Translations under genes and position numbers: made by a program
Part shown: piece after piece, positions 13,795 through 25,926 of the stretch
Numbering within the stretch: position 1 is the stretch's first letter
Layout: each line of letters starts with the position of its first letter
Notes under the pieces: model-generated
What the model was told of the DNA's origin: nothing
Databases searched by the model: none
The model's input: the letters and a program-made list of their open reading frames with translations, nothing else
From: Thamnaconus septentrionalis
Lineage: Eukaryota; Chordata; Actinopteri; Tetraodontiformes; Monacanthidae
Direction: 5' to 3'
Assembly: GCA_009823395.1 (NCBI GenBank)
Contig: CM020501.1
Location: forward strand, 26,482,361 to 26,546,360
DNA length: 64,000 nt

Positions 13795-15169
13795 TAACGT
13801 TGAGTCAATTTAATAAAGAGGAGCGGTGGTGGGGCACCTCCACTTGTGTTTCAACTCCTCCCTTCCTTCCCTCCCTTCTGCTGCAGCTCAACGACTTAGG
13901 AACCAATTAAGAAGGCTGACAAGGCCTCATCTCGAATTTATAAGCATCACTCAGCAAAGTTCTTGAGGATGAGGATTTTTTTTTCTCCCTTTTTCGTGCC
14001 CTCTAAGCTCCTCTTGCCGCCGCTTTAACGGGGAGTTTGACAGATATTGGAAGCGGGGAGATGTCACTTCACGCCACATTCGGCACAAGGTGAGGGCGGG
14101 TAAGACGTGCCTGTGAGAGCTCCGCTGCTGAAACACTTAGCCGAGAGGCAGGGATCCCTTGCGATGGAAGCCACGGCGTACGAAAATTAGGAACTCCTGC
14201 TGAAAAGTCTCAGAGGAGTTTTTCCCCACTTCTTTTCAGATATTGTGCACTCGCTGGTATTATATTTGCTCCAGCAGTCGTGATCAAATAATAGAAATAT
14301 TATGCCTTCATAATAAATCATTGAACCACCCACAGTCTCGAATGCTGAAGAGAATTTATAAGAAAATCCTTGAGGCTGTTGTTTTTTGTTTTCAAGGAAT
14401 CGATAAGAAGTCAATCAGGTGAAAGGTGTGTGAAGGCTGAGATGATATGTTTGTATATTCAACGTTGTAGTTGTAACGTGGTAGTTTGACCTTGGAAATG
14501 AACTTTCAACCTAATTTCAGCTTTTCATGGCAAAAAATACCTTCCAAGATGTAATTATGCTTGATTTAAACTCGGGATAATTACATTTATTTGTCATGAG
14601 ACTGATGTATTTTTCATTTTGTCATCTTTTAGCGGCATTTAAAAAACAAACGATTCAAGGGATGAAGTTTATATTAAATTCCGATGAAAAACAGCAGCGG
14701 ATAAATGAATTCTCCCCGTGTCTGAAGGTTATCTCCTAGCCTCTTAAATTGAGTGAATGTTTTTGAGGAAAGTTCACGCGGGCCGCTGGGCTAATAACCT
14801 CAGTTGCTTCTGCTGATAAACAGTCGCCCGGTGGTGGTGCGCCAAGAAAGGCCGGAGGTTACTTTTTTTGTAAACGTGGGGGGCTAACAGAGGAAGGAAC
14901 TGGTCGCTATTTGTTTGCCTATTTCTTATTCTTATTCTTATGTTGTTTTCTTTATACCTTTATTCTGTGTTAAGTTTATCTCTTAATGTTTTCTTACTGA
15001 TTGATTTGTGATAGAGCAATGCTAGAAGTCGTTTGGGTTTGTTCCTTGAGATGGACACTTGAGTGTTGCTGGCCGTTTTCCATTCCTGGACCTCTCTAGT
15101 CTTTTTATTTGGGTGTCGGTGTTTTTCAAAAGTTTACATTTTTTTCATTTTAAACATTTTTAATTATTG

Positions 15170-15306
15170 TATTTTCAGTGCGTATATTTTTTGTACTTTT
15201 ATATTTTGTACCTAGTGGAGTTGGACTCTGAATTTAGTTGTTCTGAAAAGTACAATGACAATAAAGGTTTTCAATTCAATTCAATTCAATTCAATTCAAT
15301 TCAATT
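15170..15306 (+). mobile_element. LINE 3' end with (CAATT)n tail
   Basis: GTGGAGTTGGACTCTGAATT, then GAAAAGTACAATGACAATAA, then AGGTTTTCAATTCAATTCAA repeated. The same ending is at 59690-59772 and 60010-60064, so this is an interspersed family truncated at its 5' side, as expected for LINE insertions. Confidence 0.65.
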
Positions 15307-16411
15307 TGAATTTCTACTGACTCAAAGAACTAGTTGGTAGCACATTGCTCAGATGCTGCAAACGAATCGGAGGCGCATCACGCCTCCACTGGGAGAATCT
15401 GGGACGCAGCAGATTGCAAAGTGGTGGAGGACGGATTAGACCCACATGGCGCCAGCTAGAATATATTAAAAAAAATTAGTAGCTCCGGGGGCAACCCTCT
15501 ACCCGGAAGCCCAGGTGCTTTCGAGAGGGGAGGGATTCCAACAATGACTGGGGAAAGTATTTTCCCACACAGACTCACTAAACTCTCTTTAAGTTTGGTA
15601 GATTAAAGCGTCATCCGCGTACAGGTTACCAAGGGAGTACCCTGCAAGTGGGAAGATTAGCGAATAAACATTAGCCCGCTAAGCTAACTAGCACTTCCAG
15701 GTGGCGTGCGTACGCTCATCACTCCTCCCCCCAAAAATCTTGAGATACTTTTTCCTGCCTTCATGTGTGAGCGGCCTCCTGTTTGTTTTCCCTCTGCTGT
15801 TGACTAGAATTAAAAAGATAAAGAAAAATTGCTAATCACCTGTAGCAGGCTGACTGCCACTAGCTGCGGGGTCCCCCGTGTGAGGCGAAAAATGTTGCAA
15901 GTCCCTCCTGTCAGAGGAGACTCCAGTCCGGACGACTCTATCGAATACCCATCATGCCGACTTCAAACGGATGTCAGTGGAGGAAGGCAGAGGCGGGGGT
16001 GGGTGTGTGGTGGAGTGGGGTATATGTTAAATCCCCCCTCACGGGTGTGAAGCGCCTCAGTTGTCTCTGCAGCTACTTTATCATTGAACACCTCCGGCCA
16101 CCGGTTTTCAGATTTGAGACGTGCAGCTGGGGGGAGCTGCTGTCAGTCAGTGATGGGAAAATTAAGAGCTATTAAAGTCGTGTCTTCATGGAGAGGTCTG
16201 CTTTTTATCTCAAAAGTGTGCCGGGGCTGGAGCAGAGCCAATTAAAATGCTGATTTTCATTTAAAAAAAAAAAAAAAAAAGTATCAATATTTCACACTTT
16301 GTCTGGCGCTCCTGCGGCTGGGCTCGATGAATTCCGCTCCATATTCTGCTGGAGTCTCCTTCTATTTATCTGTTACACTAATGAGGGGCCAAAATTCTGA
16401 ATTTCAATCAA

Positions 16412-16450
<39 letters not shown>

Positions 16451-16456
16451 ACACGG
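16412..16456. repeat. (CA)n microsatellite
   Basis: About 20 CA units with AGAC/GGAC interruptions at the right end. Confidence 0.95.
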
Positions 16457-16793
16457 ACACAGGCTGTCTGAATTCCTCAAATAGTTAAGATGAGCAGATT
16501 CATTTCACTTACTCTGAGTGGGAACACGATGCTAGAAAGTGGAGTTGAGGAGAAAAAAAGAGAAAAACAGGATTTTTTAAAAGTTAGTGCGAGTTGCTGA
16601 CTTCCCTCTGCTTCTTGCTGCACCCCTGAGGTCAAACAGCAATTTGGCCTGAGACCAACGGTAGGAAGTAACAGTGCGTGCACTACTTTTCTTTTTTTTT
16701 TTAAAGCCCAAAATGGTTTGTGAAATATTGCTGCACTCCTGAGGGCAAAGGGCAAACTTAGGGAATGACAGTGCTAGCTAGCAAACTAACATG

Positions 16794-17245
16794 AGCTGCG
16801 TTTCCATTACAATTTTTTGCAAAATAAAAGCGATATTTTTAAAATTTCGACAAAATGCTAATTGCGAATTTGCCTGTTTTTTTTCATTGAACGATGTGAA
16901 GCGCATAAGTCGTAATTCTCATCAAATCTCTTCCTGCAAGATTTGCTTTTGTTTGTTTGCTGTCAAGAATTGTTGTTATATTTTTCTCTTTGATTACTTG
17001 TAAAAAATATTCCATCTCTTCCTCTGTCCAAACGCGAGGTGTCATTTTCACTTGAAGTGAACTGGTTGCGTGACCCCGTACGATATACCTCTATATCGAT
17101 ACGTCTGAAAAACCACCTCATGAGAGCATGAAAACCCTTTTTCATGCTCTCGAGGTTTTTCGAAGTATACGTGCTTCTATGAGCAGTTTTTTTTTATTGC
17201 GATATTTAGGTTTTGCGCACTTCTTGTGGTAATGGAAACGCAGCT
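16794..17245. mobile_element. AGCTGCGTTTCCATTAC MITE, full-length copy 1
   Basis: Starts AGCTGCGTTTCCATTACA and ends GTAATGGAAACGCAGCT, a perfect 17-bp terminal inverted repeat. Internal marks: GCAAAATAAAAGCGATATTT, CATCAAATCTC, a GAAAAACCACCTCATGAGAG region with local hairpins (CATGAAAACCC...TTTTTCATG), and TTGCGATATTTAGGTTTTGC. About 450 bp, no coding capacity. Three related copies or fragments are at 21310-22148 and one at 23967-24470. Confidence 0.8.
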
Positions 17246-17746
17246 ATTGAGGAAACCAGTTTCATACTAGTCTTGTTCTGGTCCTACAGACTGGAGCAAG
17301 AGAGGCTGGCTACTGATTTCTTGGTAGCATTCATGCTAAAAAAAAAAAAAAAAAAAAAATGGGATTGTGTGAATGGTTTGGTGCAAAGAATACACAAAAA
17401 TAAACTCAACAAGAAAAATCTCATATTGGTTTATTTTGGTCCACCAGAAATAAATTCACATTTCGGAGCTGCTCTCTGAAGTCGTCGTCTCCCTTTTTTT
17501 TTTCTTACTTTTACGGTGAAAAACAGAATTTTTTGATAGTTTAGCGGCTCCTTCGCGAATCAAAAAGAAGCAGCGTTGGGTCGGTGCCGCTCACCTTGGA
17601 CGTCAGTAATGCGGCACACAAGAAAACATGAACTGACGAGCTGAGACGCTCCCAAGGCCGAGAGCGGTGGTGGAAATAACAAAAAAATAAATGAAAGAAG
17701 CAGCAAAAAGGACGAGACAGCGCCTCCTTTTTCTACCAGGACATGT
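17246..17746. other. Short intergenic stretch beyond the ncam2 3' end
   Basis: No gene. Poly(A) at 17338-17359, otherwise unremarkable. Confidence 0.5.
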
Positions 17747-17752
17747 TTTATT
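17747..17752 (-). promoter_or_regulatory. Distal poly(A) signal of ncam2
   Basis: AATAAA on the minus strand (read as AAATAAAACATG), about 3.08 kb after the stop. Chosen as the likely end of the long 3' UTR because the sequence beyond it changes character; this is inference. Confidence 0.35.
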
Positions 17753-17987
17753 TACAGCGGTAAATGACAGGAATCACAAGTGTTTCCACAGGTACGTACA
17801 GAGAGACATCAATAGTTCCCACCTCCTGGACAAAGAGCACACTCAGCGGGGGAAGGGAGGGTGCAGTCCAAAGGGGCGGGGCTAGGATGGGGGGGGGGCC
17901 AGGACATAGAGGACACATACTGTACACTGAGCTCAAGCACGCGTGTGTGTGCGAGGAGGGCGGAGTCAGTCAAGGTAGGATGAGGGG

Positions 17988-18016
17988 GCGTGTGTGTGTG
18001 TGTGTGTGGGTGTACT

Positions 18017-18050
<34 letters not shown>

Positions 18051-18061
18051 TGTGTGTGTGT
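17988..18061. repeat. (GT)n microsatellite in 3' UTR
   Basis: GT runs with GGGTGTACTT and TAT interruptions. In the ncam2 sense strand this is (CA)n, which can bind hnRNP L-type factors. Confidence 0.93.
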
Positions 18062-18999
18062 CGGTGTAGGGAGAGTTTTTGGACTTCTGTTCAGATACAA
18101 AAGAACAATGTACAAATCGTTATCGCCTCCAGGCACTGAACCCCCACCACCCTCCTGTATTTTACAGTCAGTGAGCAAAAACTGTGGCGGTGGTGCGAAA
18201 AAAGGAACAAGAAAAAAAACGAAAAAGCGAGGGAAGGGGCGCTGCTGTCGTTGCGAAGACAACGACCACGACGCTAAAGACTTTGCGGTCGCTTTTTATG
18301 CGAGAAGACGCGAGAAAAAAACGAATTGGGATCCGAGAAAGAAAGAAATGGGGCTCTGAAAAAAAAAAGAAAAAGAATAGAAAAAGAGAGAAAAGGCACA
18401 CTAATGCCGTAATTATTCTCTCAATTGAAAAGCCGTGAAATAGCCTCATGGGCATGGATTTCTTTCTTTTTTTTTTTTTTTTTTTTTTTAGGGTGGTGAG
18501 GGTGGGGGCCGGGGGCAAATGAGTAGAAAAAAGCAATAATGCGCTGTCACTGAGCTTTTGGACCAAAACAACATGGGGTGGGTGGGAGAGGGGTGAAAAA
18601 AAGACAAGAAGAAAGAAGGAGAAAAGTGCCTGTTGCATGAGGAGCATCGCGTCCAAACAAACAAATAAACAAACAAACAAACAAACAAAAAAAAAAAAAA
18701 AAATATCCCAAAAACAATTTTTTTTCGATAAAAGACACATCCTTTTGAGGGTATATTTACATAAAAGCTCTGTAAAATATTTCTTTTTTCTTTTCTATTT
18801 CTTTTTTTTTGTTCACCTATGTACAACACACGACGACGTCAGAGAGGAAGTAAACAAACAAACATATGAACAAATGAAAAAAAAAAAACAAAAAACAAAA
18901 AAAAACAAATTAGCATCTGAGGCAGCGAGAGAGACGGATGAAGAAAACCAGAGATTTGCATGTAGTTCCTGTTATTGTTCCAGGGCATTCGTGAGGATC

Positions 19000-19118
<119 letters not shown>

Positions 19119-19713
19119 ATATACTTTTTTTTCTTGAGTGAATCACAGACCTTGTACAGTGCCGTTAAACCTTCAGCTTGCTGCTGTCGCAAATGTGGGC
19201 AAACAGTACAAAAAAGGCTTCGCCAACAATAACATCAATGCACGTGTGTCGTCACAGCGTCTAAGCAAAACGTCAAGACATTCTTCTTTTGTGTGTCGTT
19301 TTTTTTTGTCTTTTCTTTGTTTTTTTTGGCCCGCAAAAGATGTTTGCTTTGTTCCGCTACGCAAAACCCCCTTTTAGCCCTTCGAAAAAAAAAAAAAAAT
19401 CAAACTCCCGTTGTTGGCGAGGCCAGCGAGGCCGTCGTTGTCATCAGTGACGACAACGACATGGCAACACTAAACCCGCACGAAACGCAATCTTGATTAA
19501 ACGAAGGAGGAGGAGAATCGGGGTGAAAGATTGTACAGTTTGAAATGCAACGCTAGCGCCAATGAGGCCCAACTAGCGTGCACGCGCACACACTTACAAA
19601 CACACACACACAAAGCGCAAGTGACATTTCACTGCCTGCACTTACTGCTATGTAAATGCGATGGTTTCAAACTACAATTCAAAAAATAGTCACAATGCTA
19701 AAAACGTAAAAGG

Positions 19714-20070
19714 TATACTACCAGTCAAAAGTTTGGACGCACCCTATGAATTCAATCTCTTTTCTTTCATTCTCATGACTATTGACATTGCAGTTTCTCA
19801 GTGAAGGCATCAAAACTACGTATGAACACACATGGAATTATGTAGGAAACAATAAAAGTGTAAAATAACTCAAACATGTTTCATATTTAAATTGTTCAAA
19901 ATAGCCACCTTTCATAAAAAGCACATTTAGAGTGATTTAACGTGTTTTTCTTTGCTGCATAATTACATATATCTTTCTTATATATTTGATGTATCTGTCT
20001 GCAGTGAAACATTTAAAGATAAAAACAAAATGCATGGGAAGGTCTGTCCAAACTTTTGACTGGTAGCGTA
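19714..20070. mobile_element. Tc1/mariner MITE copy 1 (inside probable 3' UTR)
   Basis: Left end TATACTACCAGTCAAAAGTT and right end AACTTTTGACTGGTAGCGTA are inverted repeats of at least 20 bp with TA at both borders, as expected for Tc1/mariner insertion. The interior (CTCATGACTATTGACATTGC; GTATGAACACACATGGAATT) is the reverse complement of the element at 22655-23022. About 357 bp; too short for a transposase, and what remains looks like an internal-deletion derivative. Confidence 0.8.
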
Positions 20071-20577
20071 CCTTCAGCTGTCTTAAGGAAAAACACACAT
20101 CTGAGGGGCATTTTTCTCTCATTTCCCAATCTGCTATTTTTTATTAGAACACATCCTGCCACCAGGGGGCAATAGAGTATTTTTTTGTCTTTTTACTGAA
20201 CCGCTAGGGAGCGCTAACGTGGTTGGGCGTCATTTTGAAGGCGAGCGGCACTATCATGTTACTATCTTGCGTTGGAAAGAGGTCGCTGACACGGGCGCTA
20301 ACGGTAGCCCGGTGCGTGTGCGAACGTTTTGCGAGCGTGGGGGTGTGGCTTAACGCGCAAAAAATGGCTAATGCGGCTAAAGTCTCAAAGGCGCGCGAGT
20401 TCTAGGGGGGAACAACAGATGGCCCCAAAAACAAATGACAACACAAATAAAATACAATCATTGATCAACGAGCTGTTTTCCTGCTGACGTCGCGTCACTA
20501 ACGCTAACGCTAACTCCAGCCGTCTTAAAAGTATGACCACCCACCCCCTCCTCCACTGGAATTTTTTTTTTTCTTCA

Positions 20578-20583
20578 TTTATT
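20578..20583 (-). promoter_or_regulatory. Proximal poly(A) signal of ncam2
   Basis: AATAAA on the minus strand about 245 nt after the ncam2 stop. Use of this site would give a short 3' UTR without the MITE and microsatellites. Confidence 0.35.
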
Positions 20584-20746
20584 TTTTTCGTATGTACACA
20601 TGCCTTCACTGCGGGGGCGGGGGGGCGTCGTTATAAACAGATGCGCCGTCCTTTTCAAGTTTTCAACTCCACTATTTTTCCAGTGTTGCACTTTTCCTGT
20701 GTGGGGGTTTTGGTCTCGTGATCCGAAAGTTCTTTTGGTGGCGAGG

Positions 20747-20799
20747 GAGGGAAAGGAGGGAAGGAGGGAGGGAAGGAAGGAAGGAAGGAAGGAGGGAGA
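20747..20799. repeat. GGAAG/GGGAG purine tract (CTTCC in the ncam2 mRNA)
   Basis: Runs of GGAAGGAAGG and GGGAGGGAAG on the plus strand. In the ncam2 transcript this is a pyrimidine tract starting about 30 nt after the stop codon. Confidence 0.85.
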
Positions 20800-20828
20800 G
20801 CGGGAATCCGTCGGAACCCATCTTTTCT

Positions 20829-20943
20829 TTACGCTTTGCTGTCGTCGGGCTTTGTGTGGATGCTGTTGTCGCCGTGCACTTTGATCTCAATCGTATCCGG
20901 CTTGAGAGACTCTTTTCCATTTTCTTCCTTCAGCGGCAGCTTC
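20829..20943 (-). CDS. ncam2: ncam2 last coding exon: C-terminal cytoplasmic tail
   Basis: A 115-nt coding part, phase 2 in, running KLPLKEENGKESLKPDT, then IEIKVHGDNSIH and TKPDDSKA before TAA at 20829-20831. This is the conserved NCAM2 C-terminus (KLPLKEEDGKE...TIEIKV...DDSKA). It contains the acidic/lysine-rich end shared with NCAM1 (ending ESKA there). The acceptor is CCCTCACAG. The frame is compatible with direct joining to the transmembrane exon (CT+G gives Leu, so AAYL-KLPLKE), but also with an intervening phase 2-2 exon, as in other vertebrates. The exon continues into a 3' UTR that starts with a long CTTCC-type pyrimidine tract about 30 nt after the stop. Confidence 0.94.
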
Positions 20944-21309
20944 CTGTGAGGGGGTGCAGAGGGAAGTGAAACGTAGTTAAAAAAAGCGTGGCTGGGTAAT
21001 GGCGGAAATTCTTAAAAATATATAAATAAATACATCAAAAAACAATTTTCTTTCAATAAAGCATGACGTTCGGAACATTTATACAGTAGCAAACGGGTCA
21101 TTTGCCATGTAAAGTTCGATGGGAGCAATGACGTCCTGGATGAAATTACGAGGGTGTGATCCGCTTTGTTTTTTTTTCATTTCTTTTGTAGGAAAACACA
21201 TCGTATCGCAGCGACGGAAAACAACTTTGCGGGCGACTGCAACATTTCATATGAAAAACAATCACCGTCAGTTTCACCGTGTGACCATCGACCGCTTCCT
21301 GTGAGTCAA

Positions 21310-21610
21310 TAACTGCATTTCTGTGACAGTTTTTTTTGCAAAATAAAAGCAATATTTCTAAAATTTTTGACAAAGCTCCATTGCGATTCGCAGGTGTATC
21401 CATTGAATGGTGTGAAGCTGTAAAAAAGCTGTAATTCTCGTCAAATCTCGTCCCGCGAAAACCCACTTTGAGGAGGACGGAGGGACAGAACATCTTGCCT
21501 TTTGGAGCATGTAGTTGAAGTGAACTGGTCATGTGACCCTGCAGGTCGCATCCGCTGACGTGTAAATGCGAAAAAAGTGTTTTCATTTCACTTTGTGGAT
21601 ATACCTCGAC
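21310..21610. mobile_element. AGCTGCGTTTCC MITE, left-half fragment
   Basis: TAACTGCATTTCTGTGACAG is followed by GCAAAATAAAAGCAATATTT and CTCGTCAAATCTCGTCCCGC, as in the left half of copy 1. It is broken where the next copy begins. Confidence 0.65.
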
Positions 21611-21996
21611 AGCTGCATTTCCATTACCCCTAGAATTGCGTAAGACCTAAGTATCGCAATAAAAAACTGGTGATGGAAACTCGTACAGTTTGAAAAACCT
21701 CTCAAATATTGATGAAAGGTTTTCATGGTCTCATCAGGTGGTTTTTCAGACGTATCGATACAGAGGTATACAGATTTTTTTTTTTTTTTTACAAATAAAG
21801 AGAAAAATATAACAACCATACTTGACAGTAAACAAACGCAATTCTTGTCAAATCTTGCAGGAAGAGATTTGATGAGAATTACGACTTATGCGCTTCACAC
21901 CATTCAATGGAAACACCTGCAAATTGCAATTGTACTTTGTCGAAATTTTAGAATTATTGTTTTTATTTTGTGAAAAACTGTAATGGAAACGCAGCT
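21611..21996. mobile_element. AGCTGCGTTTCC MITE, inverted copy
   Basis: Begins AGCTGCATTTCCATTACCCC and ends CTGTAATGGAAACGCAGCT. The internal order is reversed relative to 16794-17245: TAAGTATCGCAATAAAAAAC first, then the GGTGGTTTTTCAGACGTATC block, then GAAATTTTAG near the end. Confidence 0.72.
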
Positions 21997-22148
21997 ACTA
22001 TCAATACGTCTGAAAAACCACCTCATGAGAGAGTAAAAACCTTTGAGCGATATTTGAGAGGTTTCTCCAAGTTGAGGTGTTTCTACTACCAGTTTTTTAA
22101 TGCGATATTTAGGTTTTGCACAATTCTAGGGCCAATGAAAACGCAGCT
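21997..22148. mobile_element. AGCTGCGTTTCC MITE, right-half fragment
   Basis: ACGTCTGAAAAACCACCTCA through GCGATATTTAGGTTTTGCAC to CAATGAAAACGCAGCT. This is the right half of the element in the direct orientation, abutting the inverted copy, so 21310-22148 is a rearranged cluster of three. Confidence 0.68.
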
Positions 22149-22654
22149 ACTGAAAAGAGGCACAAGAGCGGGAAAAATCCCTCGTCCCGAACCCCCTGCC
22201 ATTAGCGCAGTGCAGCAGCTCTCCTCAGCTTTCAAGCCAGCAAATCACCTTTTAGACCTTTGGCTGTGCGAAAAGAGTCACTCCCATCGGGATTAATAAC
22301 GGCGAATTTAATTGAAGCGAAAAAAAAAAAAAGGAAAAAAAAAGCCGGCTGGCCGGCCGGCGGGGATATTAAATATAAAAGCCTCTGCAGGGCAGCCGAG
22401 CGGCCGCCAGAGAAAAAGTATCATTAATTTCTCACGTCGCACAATTTGCCTGGATGGTTGGAGAGCGAAAGCAAAAGACCTGGGAAAGATATCGCTGCTC
22501 GGTGAGGGCCGACTCAAAGGTAGCCTCGCTGCAAAGTTAAAAAAAACCCCAAAAAAAAAACTCTCTTCAGTGTTTCACCCAAAATAATAATGCCAGGACG
22601 GTCGTAGCCTTCCGCTAACCCCTCCGCTAGCAATGTTGCCAATCGCGCATTAGC

Positions 22655-23022
22655 TACACTACCAGCCAAAAGTTTGGACAAACCTTCTCATGCATTTGTT
22701 TTTTTTAATCTTTCCAACTTTCTACACTGCAGATAAAAACTGAAGACATTATATATATGAGCAAGATATATGTAATTATGCAGCTAAGAAAAACACGTTA
22801 AAAAACTCTAAATATGCTTTTTATGAAAGGTGGCTATTTGAAAGGATTTAAATAAAAAACGTGTTTGAATTATTTTACACTTTTTTGTTTCCTACTTAAT
22901 TCCATGTGTGTTCATACGTAGTTTTGATGCCTTCAGTGAGAAACTGCAATGCCAGTTGTCATGAGAATGAAAGAAAAGACATTAAATTCAGAGGGTGTTG
23001 AAAACGTTTGACTGGTGGTGTC
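22655..23022. mobile_element. Tc1/mariner MITE copy 2 (opposite orientation)
   Basis: Left end TACACTACCAGCCAAAAGTT, right end ACGTTTGACTGGTGGTGTC. The interior matches the reverse complement of 19714-20070 (ATTCCATGTGTGTTCATACG; GATGCCTTCAGTGAGAAACT). The ends carry more substitutions than copy 1. Confidence 0.78.
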
Positions 23023-23138
23023 GCCGAGGGAAACGAGAAACCAGAGAACACGCAAGAAATGTGAAACAGAAAACGCAGCTGTAGAGCAGCGTGTTCCATT
23101 CCTCGGTTGCTAACACTTGTAACCGGTGCCTTTTATTC

Positions 23139-23890
23139 AGAATTGGCAAAATTACTCAAATTCTGTGCTTGAGAAAAAGTAAGTATACATGTCGTAAAAG
23201 TAAGAGCACAGATTCACTTCAGTAAAACTGAGAAAGTAAAAACAGTTTAATTTTTTGGCCAATAATGAAACAAAACATTTGGTGATAATTTGGCAGAAAT
23301 GAAAAGTTTGCGAGAATAATCTGGACTGAACCGACCAGGAGCATCTGGATCATTTTACAGCTTTGCTTCTCTTAATACTATCGTTTTCTTTTTCAACTGC
23401 AGCGCAACCGAACTGTCATCAGTCATTAGTTCTGACCAATGAGCCATTATTGGATGCTCACACTATCAATATCAATAAGCAATTTTATTTTCTACATTTT
23501 TATTTTCCTCTGGACTGAAAACGAACAGTGACCTCGAAGTTGAGGTACTCAAAATAATAAAATAATCTCCCCCTAAAAATATCCACTTTTCTATTGAACA
23601 ACACGACAGAACAGTTCAAATAGCCCTAATTCGAGAAACAACAACTATAACAATAATTGAATCGTTCAACAGATTTTGTATCTTTTGAACACAAAAATAA
23701 CAAACATGTTTTTGCAACATAAGAAGTAGCACGTACAGACCTCTGCGTACAAACGCTGGGAGTAAACGTAAAAAGTTGTCAGAAAAAAAAAGAAAGAAAT
23801 ACTCAAGTCGAATATGGATAGCTGAAAAATCTGCTGAAACTTAAAAAAGTAAAGTAACCAAATATTTGTACGTGGTTACTTCCCACCTTT
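23139..23890. mobile_element. DNA-transposon relic with TACTCAA/TTACTTCCCACCTTTG ends
   Basis: Left part AATTGGCAAAATTACTCAAA and AGTAAGTATACATG; right part AAAGTAAAGTAACCAAATAT then GGTTACTTCCCACCTTTG. This is the pattern of a common fish nonautonomous element with CAGAGGTGGGAAGTAAC-type ends. The internal sequence is AT-rich with no conserved frame. Confidence 0.5.
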
Positions 23891-23966
23891 GCTTTTACTG
23901 CACAACTGCTAGGCGCTTATGTGTGTTTGTGTAAATAAGCGGCTTTGTTGTCAGGAGCCTCTGAGT

Positions 23967-24470
23967 AGCTGTGTTTCCATGGCAGTTTTTTTGCAAAATA
24001 AAAACAATCTTTCTAAAATTTCAACAAAGTTCAATTGCCAGTTGCAGGTGTTTCCATTGAATGGTCTGAAGTGCAACAGCCATAATTCTCGTCAAATCTC
24101 GTCCTGCGAGACCCCACTGTGAGGAGGATGGAGTTACACAACATTTTGTGATAAATCTGCATTTCGATGTTTGCTGTCAAGAATGCTTGTTTTATTTTTC
24201 TCTTTGATTATTTGTAAAAAAAAACAAAATTCTGTCTCCTCCTCCGTCCACGACAACGCGCCACTTTCACTTGAAGTGAACTGGTCACATGACCCCGTAC
24301 GTCCTGTCCGGTGACATGTAAATGTGAAAGAAGTGTTTCCATGATACTTTTGCGATATTCCTCTATGTCGATACGAATAGTTTTTCAAAATGTTGGTGTT
24401 TCCAATACCAGTTTTTTTTATTGCGACAACTTAGGTTTTGCGCAACTCTTGGGTCAATGGAAACGCAGCT
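23967..24470. mobile_element. AGCTGCGTTTCC MITE, full-length copy 2
   Basis: AGCTGTGTTTCCATGGCAGT at the left, CAATGGAAACGCAGCT at the right. Same internal order as 16794-17245, with CTCGTCAAATCTCGTCCTGC and CACTTGAAGTGAACTGGTCA. Confidence 0.78.
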
Positions 24471-25926
24471 AATGTAACTGATTGCCTTTGACGGTGCCCA
24501 TCCCTCCACTTCTGAGAGAGCCACTCTTTGTACATAATAAACACAGAAAGGAATCCCAATAAAATCCCTGCTGCGGCGGGGACGCCACTTTTAATAGCGT
24601 CGATTTCTAACGCTCTTTCTTTTTTTAACGAGCTTCCATTTATATTCCTCCGCCGCCGCTAACGCCTTTGTAAAAACGGCTCCCTAATTAAGAGAGGGGA
24701 GTGGGGGGCATTTGAATAAAAGCGACATAAATCGTCTTTTCTCAGCCGACTCGTCGTCAGGTTTCGCCCGGAACTGCCCGGTGATTTACGGGCCAGCGAC
24801 AGCAGCGGTAGCGCCACCATCATTGGCTCTTTATTCGCTGTTAGTGGACAAAAGCTGCTGACTGCGATTGTCGTAAAAATAAAAAAATAAATAAGTAAAT
24901 CAATGAATAGGAAATCCGTAAAAGCCCGTAAACGTAAAAAGTGCAAACTGGTGGGGAAGGCTATCAAGCAGCTTCAAAGCGTCTTTGGATGCAACTTGGG
25001 GGTTATTAGCGGCGTCGCTAACAAGGGAACTCGCACGTGGTTTCACCTCCCTTTCGATGTCATTTTTATGATTGTAATTTCTTTTTCAAATATCGCCTCC
25101 CCAACAAACAAAACAAAAATACCCCCAAAATGATTATCAGCCTCTGACTGAAGTTCTTGATGAGTTTTGTCTTCACTTAGCGTCCTGCTAAAGCAGCTCC
25201 TTTTCACAGACCTTCTTGCGTTAGTTCATCCAGAACATTGTTTTCTCTATGGGGCTGCAAGTATAACTGCATCGAGACAGTGACGAATCACGCTTTGAGT
25301 GATGTAGAAGTGAAACTTTATCTCAGGATACAGCCAGACTGGTTAAAGTGGGTGGGTTAGCTCATCTGTTGCTTTATAAATTAAATCAATAAATAAAAAA
25401 TAAAAATAAAAATTGGACCTGTGTTCTGGCGCTAGCTAGTAGTGTGCAGGTCCGTCTCGCTACTATCTCTCCATTTCCTGTCCCACCTGTTTGTCGACTC
25501 TTCTGCTAAAATTAGAAAAAAAGAAATAAGTAAATAAACAACTAACTTTAAAAAGTGGGGGAGCTAAATCAAGCTGCGATGGAAAGTGTTTTTCACAAAG
25601 TCACTTTCTGCCATTTCTGTTTACCACCCAGGTTGGGGTGGGGAATGGGGGGGCGGGGTTGTTTGTTTTTTCTCCCCCTCTCCCGCCCCACGTCCCTGAT
25701 TCAGAGCTGCAACACAATGACTTTGCCAGAATAAATCCTCTTTAAATCCTCCTTTTTGTTTTGTTTGCGGCCGAAACTTCATTTTCCGGCCTTTCATTGC
25801 CCCTAACTAGCTTCTTTAGCTTCCTCCTGCTAGCGCCAGTTAGCAACGCTGCTGAGCCACCACCCTGTCACCTGCGAGCGGTACTGCTGTGCCATTGGTG
25901 ACATCACAAAGGGCTTTTCCCCAATT

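Larger units (their letters stand above)
13795..16793. other. Gene-free 3' flank, part 4
   Basis: No gene recognised. Contains a LINE tail at 15170-15306, a poly(A) run at 16261-16280 and (CA)n at 16412-16456. The rest is unremarkable AT-rich DNA. Confidence 0.45.

Noticed and set aside
18168..18829. Phe/Leu/Val-rich frames up to 190 codons resembling membrane proteins
   Set aside because: Antisense readings of poly(A), AAAC repeats and purine runs within the probable 3' UTR.
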